Assembly: GCA_045644665.1 (NCBI GenBank)
Contig: JAZRHH010000022.1
Span: 1-23,075 of the forward strand
Direction: 5' to 3'
From: RGIG9115 sp045644665
GTDB lineage: Bacteria; Bacillota; Clostridia; UBA1381
DNA: 23,075 nucleotides
A program made the translations under genes and the position numbers. Of this stretch, positions 7,385 through 15,133 are shown piece after piece. Within the stretch, counting starts at the first letter, position 1. Every line of letters starts with the position of its first letter. The notes under the pieces are model-generated. The model worked only from the letters and a program-made list of their open reading frames with translations. It searched no databases and was not told the origin of the DNA.

Positions 7385-7499
7385 TCGAAACCCAACGTGT
7401 TGCTATAGCAACATTAAAATCACCAAACGATTTAGATGCTGACCGTTTTTGCCCATATGTCTTCGCCACAGTAAAATTCGATATAATTTAAGTCCATTC
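7382..7499. repeat. Structured intergenic element, possible dispersed repeat or small RNA
   Basis: The 334-bp gap between the divergent AAC(3)-like and hisZ genes holds no convincing gene. Its left part contains a perfect 16-bp palindrome, TGTTGCTATAGCAACA (7398-7413), nested in an outer stem formed by AAATCG (7382-7387) and CGATTT (7428-7433). On the minus strand the stretch up to 7499 is open in short overlapping frames that read like protein (for example SKSFGDFNVAIATRWVSI ending near 7380, and a 21-codon ATG frame at 7432-7497), but none has a ribosome binding site. I see only one copy here. The remaining DNA (7500-7580) is AT-rich with no feature I can support. Confidence 0.4.
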
Positions 7500-7584
7500 T
7501 AGCACAAATCAAAAATTTTGGCAATAAGTTTATGCATTTTACATAAAAATTTTCCTTATTATTAAATTCTTTGATTTATTATGC

Positions 7585-7618
7585 TATCACTTTAATGTTT
7601 TACTTGACTAAAGTGATA
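7585..7618. promoter_or_regulatory. Perfect inverted repeat over the his promoter (putative operator)
   Basis: TATCACTTTA (7585-7594) and TAAAGTGATA (7609-7618) are exact reverse complements with a 14-bp spacer. The left arm lies just upstream of the -35 box and the right arm starts at its last base, so a bound protein would block RNA polymerase. A TrpR-type HisR/YerC repressor is one candidate by function, not by a motif I can confirm. Confidence 0.55.
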
Positions 7619-7632
7619 AAGCGTGGTATAAT
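7604..7632 (+). promoter_or_regulatory. his operon promoter
   Basis: TTGACT (7604-7609) and a perfect TATAAT (7627-7632) are separated by 17 bp, with TG one base before the -10 box. The expected transcript start near 7639 leaves a leader of only about 25 nt before hisZ, which rules out a T-box or peptide attenuator. Confidence 0.8.
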
Positions 7633-7664
7633 TTTCTTATAAAATCAGGAAAGGTAAAAGGGTT

Positions 7665-8753
7665 ATGAATAATATTAAATTTACCACATCAGAAAATTTA
7701 ATCTCGGATTTAGGAAAGGTTTACGAAACTCTGGGATATAAAAAATATAAAATGAGCAAGTTCGAAGAATATGACTTCTATCTTGAAAACAAGAGCTTTC
7801 TTCAAAGCAAGAACATTATAACATTCACCGATATAAATGGTAAGCTCCTTGCACTAAAGCCGGACGTTACCCTGTCTATTGTTAAAAATTCCGGAAGCGA
7901 TACTCAAAAGCTGTACTACACAGAAAATGTTTACCGTGCAAAGATGGGTCAGTACAAAGAAATTATGCAGGTTGGACTTGAGGTAATAGGCAGTGTTGAT
8001 ACATACACACAGGGCGAGGTTATAAGCCTTGCGTCAAAGAGTTTGGAAAGCATTTCCGACAAATTTGCCCTTGACATATCTCATATGGGATTTATTTTGG
8101 GTATGCTTGATGAACTTAGCCTATCCGAAAGCGAATATAACACAATACTCGACCTTATTCGTATGAAAGACGGACACGAAATTAAAAAGCTCTGCGAAAA
8201 AGCAGGAGCTCCTGAAAAGCTTACAGAGGACGTTATAAAAATGTCCACACTCTATGGAAGTTTCGAGGATATACTCCCTGTTTGCAAAAAGATTTCTGCA
8301 AATGAAAAAACAAGCGCCGCAATTGCCGAGCTTGAAGCACTTTACGAAATACTAAAGGCGTTGGAAGTTGACAAGAACATAAACCTTGATTTTTCAATTG
8401 TTAATGATATGAGCTACTACAGCGGTGTAATATTCCAGGGATTTATTAACGGAATATCAGGAAGTGTACTTTCAGGCGGACGTTACGACAACCTACTTTC
8501 AAAAATGGGTAAAACCGTTTCTGCCATTGGTTTTGCAATTTACACAGATATGCTTGAATACTTTGGCAGAGAAACAGAGGAAAATGATGTTGATGTAATG
8601 CTTTTATACGAAAATGCTGCAGATACAATTAAAATTGCAAAAAAAGTGCAGGAGCTTACAAAAGGCGGATTTACTGTTTTTGCATCGGATAAAATTCCTG
8701 AAAAGCTAAGATATAAGCTACTTGTAAATCTTGATGGAAAGGAGAATAATTAA
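7665..8753 (+). CDS. hisZ: ATP phosphoribosyltransferase regulatory subunit HisZ
   Basis: A 362-residue paralogue of the histidyl-tRNA synthetase catalytic core, which pairs with the short form of HisG to make an active, histidine-sensitive ATP phosphoribosyltransferase. Class II synthetase traces are visible: LKPDVTLSI and YYTENVYRAKMGQYKEIMQVGLEVIG (motif 2 region), and GSVLSGGRYDNLL near residue 275 with the motif 3-like AIGFAIYTDML following. The HisRS anticodon-binding domain is essentially absent, as expected for HisZ. The ATG follows AGGAAAGG by 10 nt, about 25 nt downstream of the predicted transcript start. It is the first gene of the his operon, and short-form hisG follows after 2 bp, a pairing that supports HisZ over a genuine histidyl-tRNA synthetase. 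Confidence 0.95.
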   Translation: MNNIKFTTSENLISDLGKVYETLGYKKYKMSKFEEYDFYLENKSFLQSKNIITFTDINGKLLALKPDVTLSIVKNSGSDTQKLYYTENVYRAKMGQYKEIMQVGLEVIGSVDTYTQGEVISLASKSLESISDKFALDISHMGFILGMLDELSLSESEYNTILDLIRMKDGHEIKKLCEKAGAPEKLTEDVIKMSTLYGSFEDILPVCKKISANEKTSAAIAELEALYEILKALEVDKNINLDFSIVNDMSYYSGVIFQGFINGISGSVLSGGRYDNLLSKMGKTVSAIGFAIYTDMLEYFGRETEENDVDVMLLYENAADTIKIAKKVQELTKGGFTVFASDKIPEKLRYKLLVNLDGKENN

Positions 8754-8755
8754 TC

Positions 8756-9382
8756 ATGAAAGAAATGATTAATATAGCTCTTCCAAAAGGAAGACTCGGA
8801 GAAAAGGTATATAATATATTTGAATCACTCGGTTACGGCTGCCCTTCTATAAAGGAAAGCTCAAGAAAGCTTATTTTTGAGGATTTGGAAAATGGAGTAA
8901 GATACTTTTGGGTAAAGCCGTCAGATGTTGCAATTTACGTTGAAAAAGGCGCTGCAGATGTTGGCGTTGTTGGAAAGGATATTTTGCTTGAATATTCTCC
9001 CGACATATATGAGCTTCTTGACCTTGGAATTGGAAAATGCAAGGTGTGCGTTGCAGGAAGAAAAGGCAAAAAGCTCCGGGAGGACAGAACAATACGCGTT
9101 GCAACAAAGTTTGCAAACATTGCTCTTAACCACTACCAGAAAAAAGGCAGAGATATTGAAATAATAAAGCTTAACGGCTCTATAGAGCTTGCGCCACTTC
9201 TTAAAATGTCCGATGTTATTGTGGATATTGTTGAAACAGGATCAACCTTAAAGGAAAACGACCTTGAGGTTTTTGAAGATATTGTTGACATCAGTGCAAG
9301 ATTTATTGCAAACAAAACAAGCTTCCGCTTTAAAACAAAGGAAATTAACGAAATGAAATCAAGACTCATTGGCGCAATTTGA
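8756..9382 (+). CDS. hisG: ATP phosphoribosyltransferase, short form (HisG_S)
   Basis: A 208-residue HisG of the short type, lacking the C-terminal regulatory domain of long HisG and so dependent on HisZ. It condenses ATP with PRPP to phosphoribosyl-ATP, the first committed step of histidine synthesis. Family blocks are IALPKGRLGE at the start, DVAIYVEKGAADVGVVGKD, VATKFANIALNHY, and the PRPP-binding DVIVDIVETGSTLKENDL. The ATG at 8756, only 2 bp after the hisZ stop, is served by AAAGGAG within the end of hisZ; the next ATG at 8765 would be too far from it. Feedback inhibition by histidine is expected through HisZ. Confidence 0.96.
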   Translation: MKEMINIALPKGRLGEKVYNIFESLGYGCPSIKESSRKLIFEDLENGVRYFWVKPSDVAIYVEKGAADVGVVGKDILLEYSPDIYELLDLGIGKCKVCVAGRKGKKLREDRTIRVATKFANIALNHYQKKGRDIEIIKLNGSIELAPLLKMSDVIVDIVETGSTLKENDLEVFEDIVDISARFIANKTSFRFKTKEINEMKSRLIGAI

Positions 9383-9397
9383 AAGGTGTGAAAATTA

Positions 9398-10681
9398 ATG
9401 ATTAAAATATACGAGGGACTTGACCGTCCAATAGACGAAATTCTGGAACGGACAGAAAGCACCATTATGGACAATGTTTGCGATATAGTCCGTGATATTA
9501 TATACAACATAAGAAAATCAGGAGATGCAGCACTTCTTGACTATACAGAAAAGTTTGACGGTTCAAGACCGGATTCTCTTGAAGTTTCAAAGGCAGAAAT
9601 TGACGCTGCATACGAAAGAGTTGATAAAAATCTTATAAGCATCATAGAAGAAGCTGCTGAAAATATAAAAGCCTTTCACAAAAAACAAATACGTGAAGGC
9701 TTTGTAATGAAAGAAAAAGATGATGTTGTACTTGGTCAAAAGATAACAGCTCTTGAAAAGGTTGGTATTTATGTTCCGGGCGGAACAGCACGCTACCCCT
9801 CCTCTGTACTAATGAATGCAATACCTGCAAAGCTTGCAGGTGTGCCTGAGGTTGTAATGGTAACACCTCCTGACAGGGACGGCAGTATCCCTGATGCAAT
9901 TTTGGCAGCTGCAAAAATTGCAGGGGTGGACAGAATATTCAAAATTGGCGGTGCACAGGCTATTGCTGCTCTTGCCTACGGAACTGAAACCGTTCCCGCA
10001 GTATACAAAATTGTTGGCCCCGGAAACGTGTTTGTTGCAGAGGCAAAAAGACAGGTTTTTGGAAAAGTAAGTATAGACATGATTGCAGGTCCAAGTGAGA
10101 TACTTGTTATTGCAGATAAGACATGTGATGCGGCAAACGTGGCAGCAGACCTTTTGTCACAGGCAGAGCATGACAAGCTTGCAAGTGCTGTGCTGGTTAC
10201 AGACAGCAAGGAATTAGCAGAGAACGTATCTAAAGAGCTTGAAAGACAAATTCCACTCTTAGAGAGAAGTGAAATTGCAAGGGTTTCAATTGACACAAAC
10301 GGAAAGATTTTTATAACAGACTCACTTGAAAAGTCAATTGACGTTGCAAACGAAATTGCACCGGAGCACCTGGAGCTTTGCGTTGATAATCCTTTTGATT
10401 ATCTTGACAAGATAAAAAATGCAGGCTCAATTTTCCTTGGAAAATACACTCCTGAGGCTTTGGGAGACTACTTTGCAGGGCCAAACCACACCCTGCCAAC
10501 AAGCGGAACAGCTAAGTTTTCAAGCCCTCTATCTGTAGACGATTTTATTAAAAAATCTTCATTTATCTGCTACACAAAAGAGGCGCTTTCAAAGGAATAT
10601 GAAAAGGTAGCTGTATTTGCGGAAACAGAGGGACTTACAGCTCATGCAAAGTCCGCACGAATCAGATTTGGAAAGGAATAA
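9398..10681 (+). CDS. hisD: Histidinol dehydrogenase
   Basis: A 427-residue zinc enzyme that oxidises L-histidinol to histidine in two NAD+-dependent steps, the last reactions of the pathway. All key residues are in place: zinc ligands Gln255 and His258 (SQAEHD), Asp357 (LGDYFAGPNH) and His416 (TAHAKS), and the catalytic Glu323-His324 pair (APEHLE). These are within four positions of the E. coli numbering. Other blocks are YVPGGTARYPSS and YKIVGPGNVFVAEAKR. The ATG follows AAAGGTG and lies 15 bp after hisG. Nothing suggests inactivation. Confidence 0.97.
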   Translation: MIKIYEGLDRPIDEILERTESTIMDNVCDIVRDIIYNIRKSGDAALLDYTEKFDGSRPDSLEVSKAEIDAAYERVDKNLISIIEEAAENIKAFHKKQIREGFVMKEKDDVVLGQKITALEKVGIYVPGGTARYPSSVLMNAIPAKLAGVPEVVMVTPPDRDGSIPDAILAAAKIAGVDRIFKIGGAQAIAALAYGTETVPAVYKIVGPGNVFVAEAKRQVFGKVSIDMIAGPSEILVIADKTCDAANVAADLLSQAEHDKLASAVLVTDSKELAENVSKELERQIPLLERSEIARVSIDTNGKIFITDSLEKSIDVANEIAPEHLELCVDNPFDYLDKIKNAGSIFLGKYTPEALGDYFAGPNHTLPTSGTAKFSSPLSVDDFIKKSSFICYTKEALSKEYEKVAVFAETEGLTAHAKSARIRFGKE

Positions 10682-10687
10682 AACTCT

Positions 10688-11755
10688 ATGAGCAGATTTT
10701 TAAGTGACAGACTTTTATCTCTTGAGGAATATGTTCCGGGAGAACAGCCACAAGACAAAAAGTACATAAAGCTAAATACAAACGAGTCCCCTTTTCCTCC
10801 CTCTCCTAAAGCGTGCGAGCTTTTAACGAGAGAGGCGGCAGAAAGCTTAAGACTTTACAGCGACCCATCCTGTAAAAAGCTTACAGAGGCAATTTGCAAG
10901 GTGTATGATATAGGCGAGGAAAATGTAATTTTTTCAAACGGCTCGGACGAGGTACTTTCATTTGCGTTTACTGCTTTTTGTGATAAAACCACGCCTGCTA
11001 TATTCCCTGACATTTCCTACGGATTTTATGAGGTCTTTGCAAACCTGAACTGTATAGACTACAAAAAAATACCACTTTGTGACGACTTTTCAATAAACCC
11101 CGAGGATTACAAAAACGCCGGTGGAACAATCTTTATTGCAAACCCGAATGCACCTACAGGTCTTATTTTAAGCGAGAAGCAAATACGCTACATATTAGAA
11201 ACAAATAAAAATAATGTTGTTGTAATTGATGAAGCATATATTGACTTTGGCGGAAAAAGCGTGTACAATTTAACGAGGGAGTATGATAACCTGCTTGTTG
11301 TACAGACCTATTCAAAATCAAGGTCTCTCGCCGGTGCAAGACTGGGATTTGGTATCGGATGCAAGGAACTGATTGCAGATCTTCAAAAAATTCGAAATTC
11401 CAACAACCCATACAACGTAAACAGGCTTACACAGGAGCTTGGCGGGGCATCTATGCTTGATACTGAATATTTCAAAAATTGCACAGGCGAAATTATTAAA
11501 AACAGAGAATATCTTATTGATGAACTTATAAAAAGGGACTTTACAGTTCTTCCCTCTCTTGCAAACTTTGTTTTTGCAAAGCACAAAGAAATCGGCGGCG
11601 AGGAAATGTATTTAAAGCTTAAGGAAAATGGCGTTTTAGTGCGTCACTTCAGCAAAGAGAGAATATCAGAATACAACAGAATTACAATCGGAGACAAAGA
11701 CCAGGTTACTGCTTTAATTGAATGTATTGATAAAATAATAAGCGAGGTAAATTAA
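10688..11755 (+). CDS. hisC: Histidinol-phosphate aminotransferase
   Basis: A 355-residue fold-type I PLP aminotransferase that converts imidazole-acetol phosphate and glutamate to L-histidinol phosphate and 2-oxoglutarate. The PLP-binding lysine is Lys210 in TYSKSRSLAGARLG; supporting blocks are LNTNESPFPPSP (29-40), ANPNAPTG (151-158) and IDEAYIDF (180-187) with the PLP-contacting Asp. It lies 6 bp after hisD with AAAGGA overlapping the hisD end, and 1 bp before hisB. Position inside the his operon favours HisC over other class II-like aminotransferases. Confidence 0.95.
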   Translation: MSRFLSDRLLSLEEYVPGEQPQDKKYIKLNTNESPFPPSPKACELLTREAAESLRLYSDPSCKKLTEAICKVYDIGEENVIFSNGSDEVLSFAFTAFCDKTTPAIFPDISYGFYEVFANLNCIDYKKIPLCDDFSINPEDYKNAGGTIFIANPNAPTGLILSEKQIRYILETNKNNVVVIDEAYIDFGGKSVYNLTREYDNLLVVQTYSKSRSLAGARLGFGIGCKELIADLQKIRNSNNPYNVNRLTQELGGASMLDTEYFKNCTGEIIKNREYLIDELIKRDFTVLPSLANFVFAKHKEIGGEEMYLKLKENGVLVRHFSKERISEYNRITIGDKDQVTALIECIDKIISEVN

Positions 11756-11756
11756 A

Positions 11757-12347
11757 ATGAGAAAGGTAAGTATTGAAAGAAATACAAACGAAACCAAAAT
11801 CAGCTTATGCCTAAATCTTGACGGAAGCGGAAAATCAAACATACAAACAGGCTGCGGCTTTTTAGATCATATGCTTACACTATTTTCAAAGCACGGACGC
11901 TTTGACCTTGACATAAAATGCGATGGAGATACAGAGGTAGACTTCCACCACACAGCCGAGGATATTGGTATTGTGCTCGGTCAGGCACTTTTAAATGCCC
12001 TTGGAGATATGAAAGGCATTACAAGGTACGGATATATGATACTTCCAATGGATGAGGCGCTTATCCTTACAGCTATTGACATTTCAGGCAGAGGGCTTCT
12101 GCGCTTCGACCTTGACATTAAGACAGAAAAAATAGGCGAATTTGATACTGAGCTTATAAAAGAATTTTTCCTTGCATTTGTGAGAGAAGCAAAAATTACA
12201 CTACATATAAAAATGTTGGATGGAGCAAACTCACACCACATTGCAGAGGGTGCGTTCAAGTCATTTGCAAGAGCACTTTCTGCGGCTGTGAAAATTGATG
12301 AAGAATACAAAAACGAAATCCCATCAACTAAGGGTATGCTAATTTAA
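11757..12347 (+). CDS. hisB: Imidazoleglycerol-phosphate dehydratase (monofunctional)
   Basis: A 196-residue IGP dehydratase that removes water from imidazoleglycerol phosphate to give imidazole-acetol phosphate. The metal-binding motifs are clear: FLDHMLTLFSKHG (His-rich helix), DFHHTAEDIGI and, near the C-terminus, GANSHHIAEGAFKSFARAL. The protein lacks the N-terminal HAD phosphatase domain found in bifunctional HisB of enterobacteria, so it does not supply the histidinol-phosphatase step. The ATG lies 1 bp after the hisC stop, using GAGG inside the hisC end. Confidence 0.97.
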   Translation: MRKVSIERNTNETKISLCLNLDGSGKSNIQTGCGFLDHMLTLFSKHGRFDLDIKCDGDTEVDFHHTAEDIGIVLGQALLNALGDMKGITRYGYMILPMDEALILTAIDISGRGLLRFDLDIKTEKIGEFDTELIKEFFLAFVREAKITLHIKMLDGANSHHIAEGAFKSFARALSAAVKIDEEYKNEIPSTKGMLI

Positions 12348-12360
12348 AGGATGAAATAAA

Positions 12361-12969
12361 ATGATAGCAATAATAGACTATGGAGTAGGAAATATATTTT
12401 CCTTAAAATCCTCTTTTGGAAAAATCGGTGCAGATGCTGTGCTAACCTCCGACATAGAGGTTATAAAATCTGCGGACAAAATAGTTCTCCCAGGCGTAGG
12501 TGCTTTTGGAGATGCAGCAGAAAAGCTAAAAAAATCAGGACTATTTGATGTAATAAAAGAGGAATGTAAAGGCGGTAAACCACTACTTGGAATTTGCCTT
12601 GGTATGCAGCTTTTGTTTGAAAAGGGATATGAATACGGAGAGCACGAAGGTCTTGGTCTAATAAAAGGAAATGTCCGATTTATTGGCGACTACATAACAC
12701 CGGGACTTAAAATTCCGCACATTGGCTGGAACAGCCTTTCCTTCCCAAAGGAAAATAAGATTTTTAAGTATCTGAATGAGGGCGACTTTGTTTACTTCGT
12801 TCACTCATACCACGGGACAGAGTGTACATCTTCCGTTATAGCAACTACAGAGTATGGCGGAACACTAACTGCCGCCGTTGCAGACGGGAACGTATACGGA
12901 ATGCAATTCCACCCGGAAAAAAGCGGCGATACAGGCCTTAAAATTCTTAAGGCATTTTGTGAAATTTAA
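12361..12969 (+). CDS. hisH: Imidazole glycerol phosphate synthase, glutamine amidotransferase subunit
   Basis: A 202-residue class I glutaminase that hands ammonia to HisF. The catalytic triad is visible: Cys79 in LLGICLGMQLLFE, and His184 and Glu186 in MQFHPEKSGDTG. The oxyanion strand PGVGAFGDA (44-52) and the IPHIGWN block are typical of HisH. It starts with an ATG 7 nt after AAAGGA and lies 13 bp downstream of hisB. Its partner hisF is two genes downstream, in the usual H-A-F order. Confidence 0.97.
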   Translation: MIAIIDYGVGNIFSLKSSFGKIGADAVLTSDIEVIKSADKIVLPGVGAFGDAAEKLKKSGLFDVIKEECKGGKPLLGICLGMQLLFEKGYEYGEHEGLGLIKGNVRFIGDYITPGLKIPHIGWNSLSFPKENKIFKYLNEGDFVYFVHSYHGTECTSSVIATTEYGGTLTAAVADGNVYGMQFHPEKSGDTGLKILKAFCEI

Positions 12970-12981
12970 GGAGACACTATA

Positions 12982-13704
12982 ATGAATATATTTCCCGCAA
13001 TTGATTTAAAGGATAAAAACGTTGTAAGACTTTTAAAAGGCGATTATAACAAGCTTACTGTTTACGGAAGCGACCCACTTGCTACAGCTAAGGAATTTAA
13101 ATCCCAAGGAGCAGAGTATTTACACGTTGTAGATTTAGACGGTGCAAAAACCGGCGTTGGAACAAACAGAGAAATTATCTTAAGCCTTGCTAAAAACAGC
13201 GGCTTAAAGGTACAAACCGGCGGCGGAATCCGAACAGGCGAAACTGTTGAAGAGTACATAAAGGGCGGAACTTTCAGAGTAATACTTGGCACTGCCTCTG
13301 TAAAAGACCCAGGATTTTTAAAGGAAATGGTAAAAGAGTTCGGAAGTGCTATAGCTGTTGGTGTTGACATTGCAGAGGGTTATGTTGCAATCAACGGCTG
13401 GACAGAAAAATCCGACCTTGAAGCATTCAGCTTTTGCGATAATCTTTGCAACATAGGAGTTAAAACCATAATTTGCACAGACATTTCAAAGGACGGAGCA
13501 ATGAAAGGCACAAACCGCGAGCTTTACAAAGAGCTATCCGATAAATTCCCAATAGACATAATTGCATCAGGTGGTGTTTCTGCCCTTGATGATATAGAGG
13601 CTCTTACAAAGCTTAACCTTTATGGTGCGATTATTGGCAGAGCACTGTACAATGGCGCAATTAACCTCAAAGATGCAATTGAGATTTCAAAGGAGACAAA
13701 ATAA
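12982..13704 (+). CDS. hisA: ProFAR isomerase (phosphoribosylformimino-AICAR-phosphate isomerase)
   Basis: A 240-residue beta/alpha barrel that performs the Amadori rearrangement of ProFAR to PRFAR. The catalytic aspartates are Asp8 (PAIDLKD) and Asp129 (VGVDIAEG), with phosphate-binding glycine-rich loops at QTGGGIRT and IASGGVSAL. The ATG follows AAGGAGA and lies 12 bp after hisH. It is homologous to the adjacent HisF but shows HisA-specific starting residues (FPAIDLKDKNVVRL). Confidence 0.97.
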   Translation: MNIFPAIDLKDKNVVRLLKGDYNKLTVYGSDPLATAKEFKSQGAEYLHVVDLDGAKTGVGTNREIILSLAKNSGLKVQTGGGIRTGETVEEYIKGGTFRVILGTASVKDPGFLKEMVKEFGSAIAVGVDIAEGYVAINGWTEKSDLEAFSFCDNLCNIGVKTIICTDISKDGAMKGTNRELYKELSDKFPIDIIASGGVSALDDIEALTKLNLYGAIIGRALYNGAINLKDAIEISKETK

Positions 13705-14463
13705 ATGATTACAAAAAGAATTATTCCCTGCCTTGACGTAAAGGACGGCAGAGTGGTAAAGGGAACAAACTTTCTTGGTCTTGCGGATGTTTCCTCCCCC
13801 GTTTCACTTGCTGAATTTTACAGCGAAAACAGCGCAGACGAGCTTGTATTTTATGATATAACCGCTTCTTCTGACGGAAGAGCTTTATTTACAGATATTT
13901 TGTGTGAGGTTGCATCAAAGATTTTTATACCCCTTACTGTAGGCGGTGGAATTAATACTGTAGAGGACTTTGATAGAGTGCTTAAATGCGGCGCGGATAA
14001 GGTTAGCGTAAATTCAGGAGCAATAAGAAATCCGGGCCTCATAAACGAGGCGGCAAAAAGATACGGCGACCAGTGCGTTGTATTATCAGTTGATATAAAG
14101 CGTGTTGACGGCAAATTTACTGTGTTTGCCAAGGGCGGCAGAGAAAACACAGGTCTTGACGCGATTGAATGGATTAAAAAAGGCTGCGCAGACGGCGCAG
14201 GAGAAATTGTTGTAAACAGTATCGACACAGACGGAGTAAAAAAAGGCTTTGACCTTCCTATGCTTGAGGCTGTTTGCAACGCCGTGTCTGTTCCTGTAAT
14301 CGCCTCTGGCGGTGCAGGTTGCAGCGAAGATTTTACAACACTTTTTAAATCAGTTCCGGGAGTTGATGCAGGACTTGCTGCTTCGATTTTCCACTTTGGC
14401 GAGGTTAAAATACCCGACCTTAAGAAAAAACTTAAAAATGACGGAATAAATGTACGAATATGA
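13705..14463 (+). CDS. hisF: Imidazole glycerol phosphate synthase, cyclase subunit
   Basis: A 252-residue beta/alpha barrel that uses ammonia from HisH to turn PRFAR into imidazoleglycerol phosphate and AICAR. Catalytic Asp11 (PCLDVKDGRVVKG) and Asp130 (LSVDIKRV) are present at exactly the family positions, with the phosphate loops VGGGI and IASGGAG. Its ATG directly abuts the hisA stop, with AAAGGAG inside the end of hisA, so translation of the two is probably coupled. AICAR made here feeds purine synthesis. Confidence 0.97.
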   Translation: MITKRIIPCLDVKDGRVVKGTNFLGLADVSSPVSLAEFYSENSADELVFYDITASSDGRALFTDILCEVASKIFIPLTVGGGINTVEDFDRVLKCGADKVSVNSGAIRNPGLINEAAKRYGDQCVVLSVDIKRVDGKFTVFAKGGRENTGLDAIEWIKKGCADGAGEIVVNSIDTDGVKKGFDLPMLEAVCNAVSVPVIASGGAGCSEDFTTLFKSVPGVDAGLAASIFHFGEVKIPDLKKKLKNDGINVRI

Positions 14464-14476
14464 AAGGAACAGAAAA

Positions 14477-15127
14477 ATGATTGAAATTTCAAAGCTAAAG
14501 TTTGACGAAAAAGGACTTATCCCTGCAATTGTAACAGATGCGGAAACTAAAGAGGTACTTACTCTTGCTTACATGAATAAGGAAAGTCTTGAAATATCCA
14601 TAAAAGAAAAACACACCTGCTTCTACTCCCGTTCAAGACAGTGCCTATGGCGCAAGGGCGAGACATCAGGTAACGTACAAAGAATTGTGGACATTACAGC
14701 AGACTGCGACATGGATGCACTTACTGTAAGTGTTATTAAAGAAGGTCCTGCCTGTCACACAGGAGAGGAAAGCTGTTTCTTTAACAGCGTATTTGAAAAC
14801 GAAGACGAGAATGTATTTTCTTTGGACGGATTATATGACCTTATTGCCGGAAGAAAGACCGACAAAAAGGAAGGCTCATATACTACATACCTGTTTGAAA
14901 AGGGTATTGACAAAATCCTTAAAAAGATTGGCGAGGAAAGCACAGAGGTTATTATTGCATCAAAGGCTGATGACAAGAAAGAAACTATATACGAAGTTGC
15001 AGACCTTGCATATCATATAATGGTAATGATGGTTGAGATGGGCATAAGCCTTGATGACATAAAGAAAGAGCTTGCCTCACGACATGTAATTGACAAAAAG
15101 GTTAAACAAGAGAAAATGACAAAATAA
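14477..15127 (+). CDS. hisIE: Bifunctional phosphoribosyl-AMP cyclohydrolase / phosphoribosyl-ATP pyrophosphatase
   Basis: A 216-residue fusion. The N-terminal half is HisI: LTLAYMNKESL, FYSRSRQCLWRKGETSGN and DCDMDAL, whose aspartates bind Mg2+, with the zinc-binding GPACHTGEESCF. The C-terminal third is HisE, a MazG-like pyrophosphatase: KILKKIGEESTEVIIASK and YEVADLAYHIMVMM. Together they perform steps two and three of the pathway. I start at the ATG at 14477 because AAAGGA lies 8 nt upstream and the protein then begins with normal HisI sequence; an upstream ATG at 14450 in the same frame would overlap hisF and has no site. It ends the biosynthetic genes, with the transglutaminase-like gene 6 bp further on. 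Confidence 0.95.
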   Translation: MIEISKLKFDEKGLIPAIVTDAETKEVLTLAYMNKESLEISIKEKHTCFYSRSRQCLWRKGETSGNVQRIVDITADCDMDALTVSVIKEGPACHTGEESCFFNSVFENEDENVFSLDGLYDLIAGRKTDKKEGSYTTYLFEKGIDKILKKIGEESTEVIIASKADDKKETIYEVADLAYHIMVMMVEMGISLDDIKKELASRHVIDKKVKQEKMTK

Positions 15128-15133
15128 TTATAA

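Noticed and set aside
7436..7474. 12-codon plus-strand frame with one His codon, considered as a his leader peptide
   Set aside because: It lies upstream of the his promoter, has a single His codon and no ribosome binding site or attenuator hairpins.
7331..7664. T-box riboswitch before the his operon
   Set aside because: No T-box antiterminator consensus is visible, and the predicted transcript start leaves only about 25 nt of leader.
13851..14492. 213-codon open frame on the minus strand opposite hisF
   Set aside because: It lies fully antisense to an intact hisF with catalytic residues, has no ribosome binding site, and its serine/proline-rich translation looks like a shadow.
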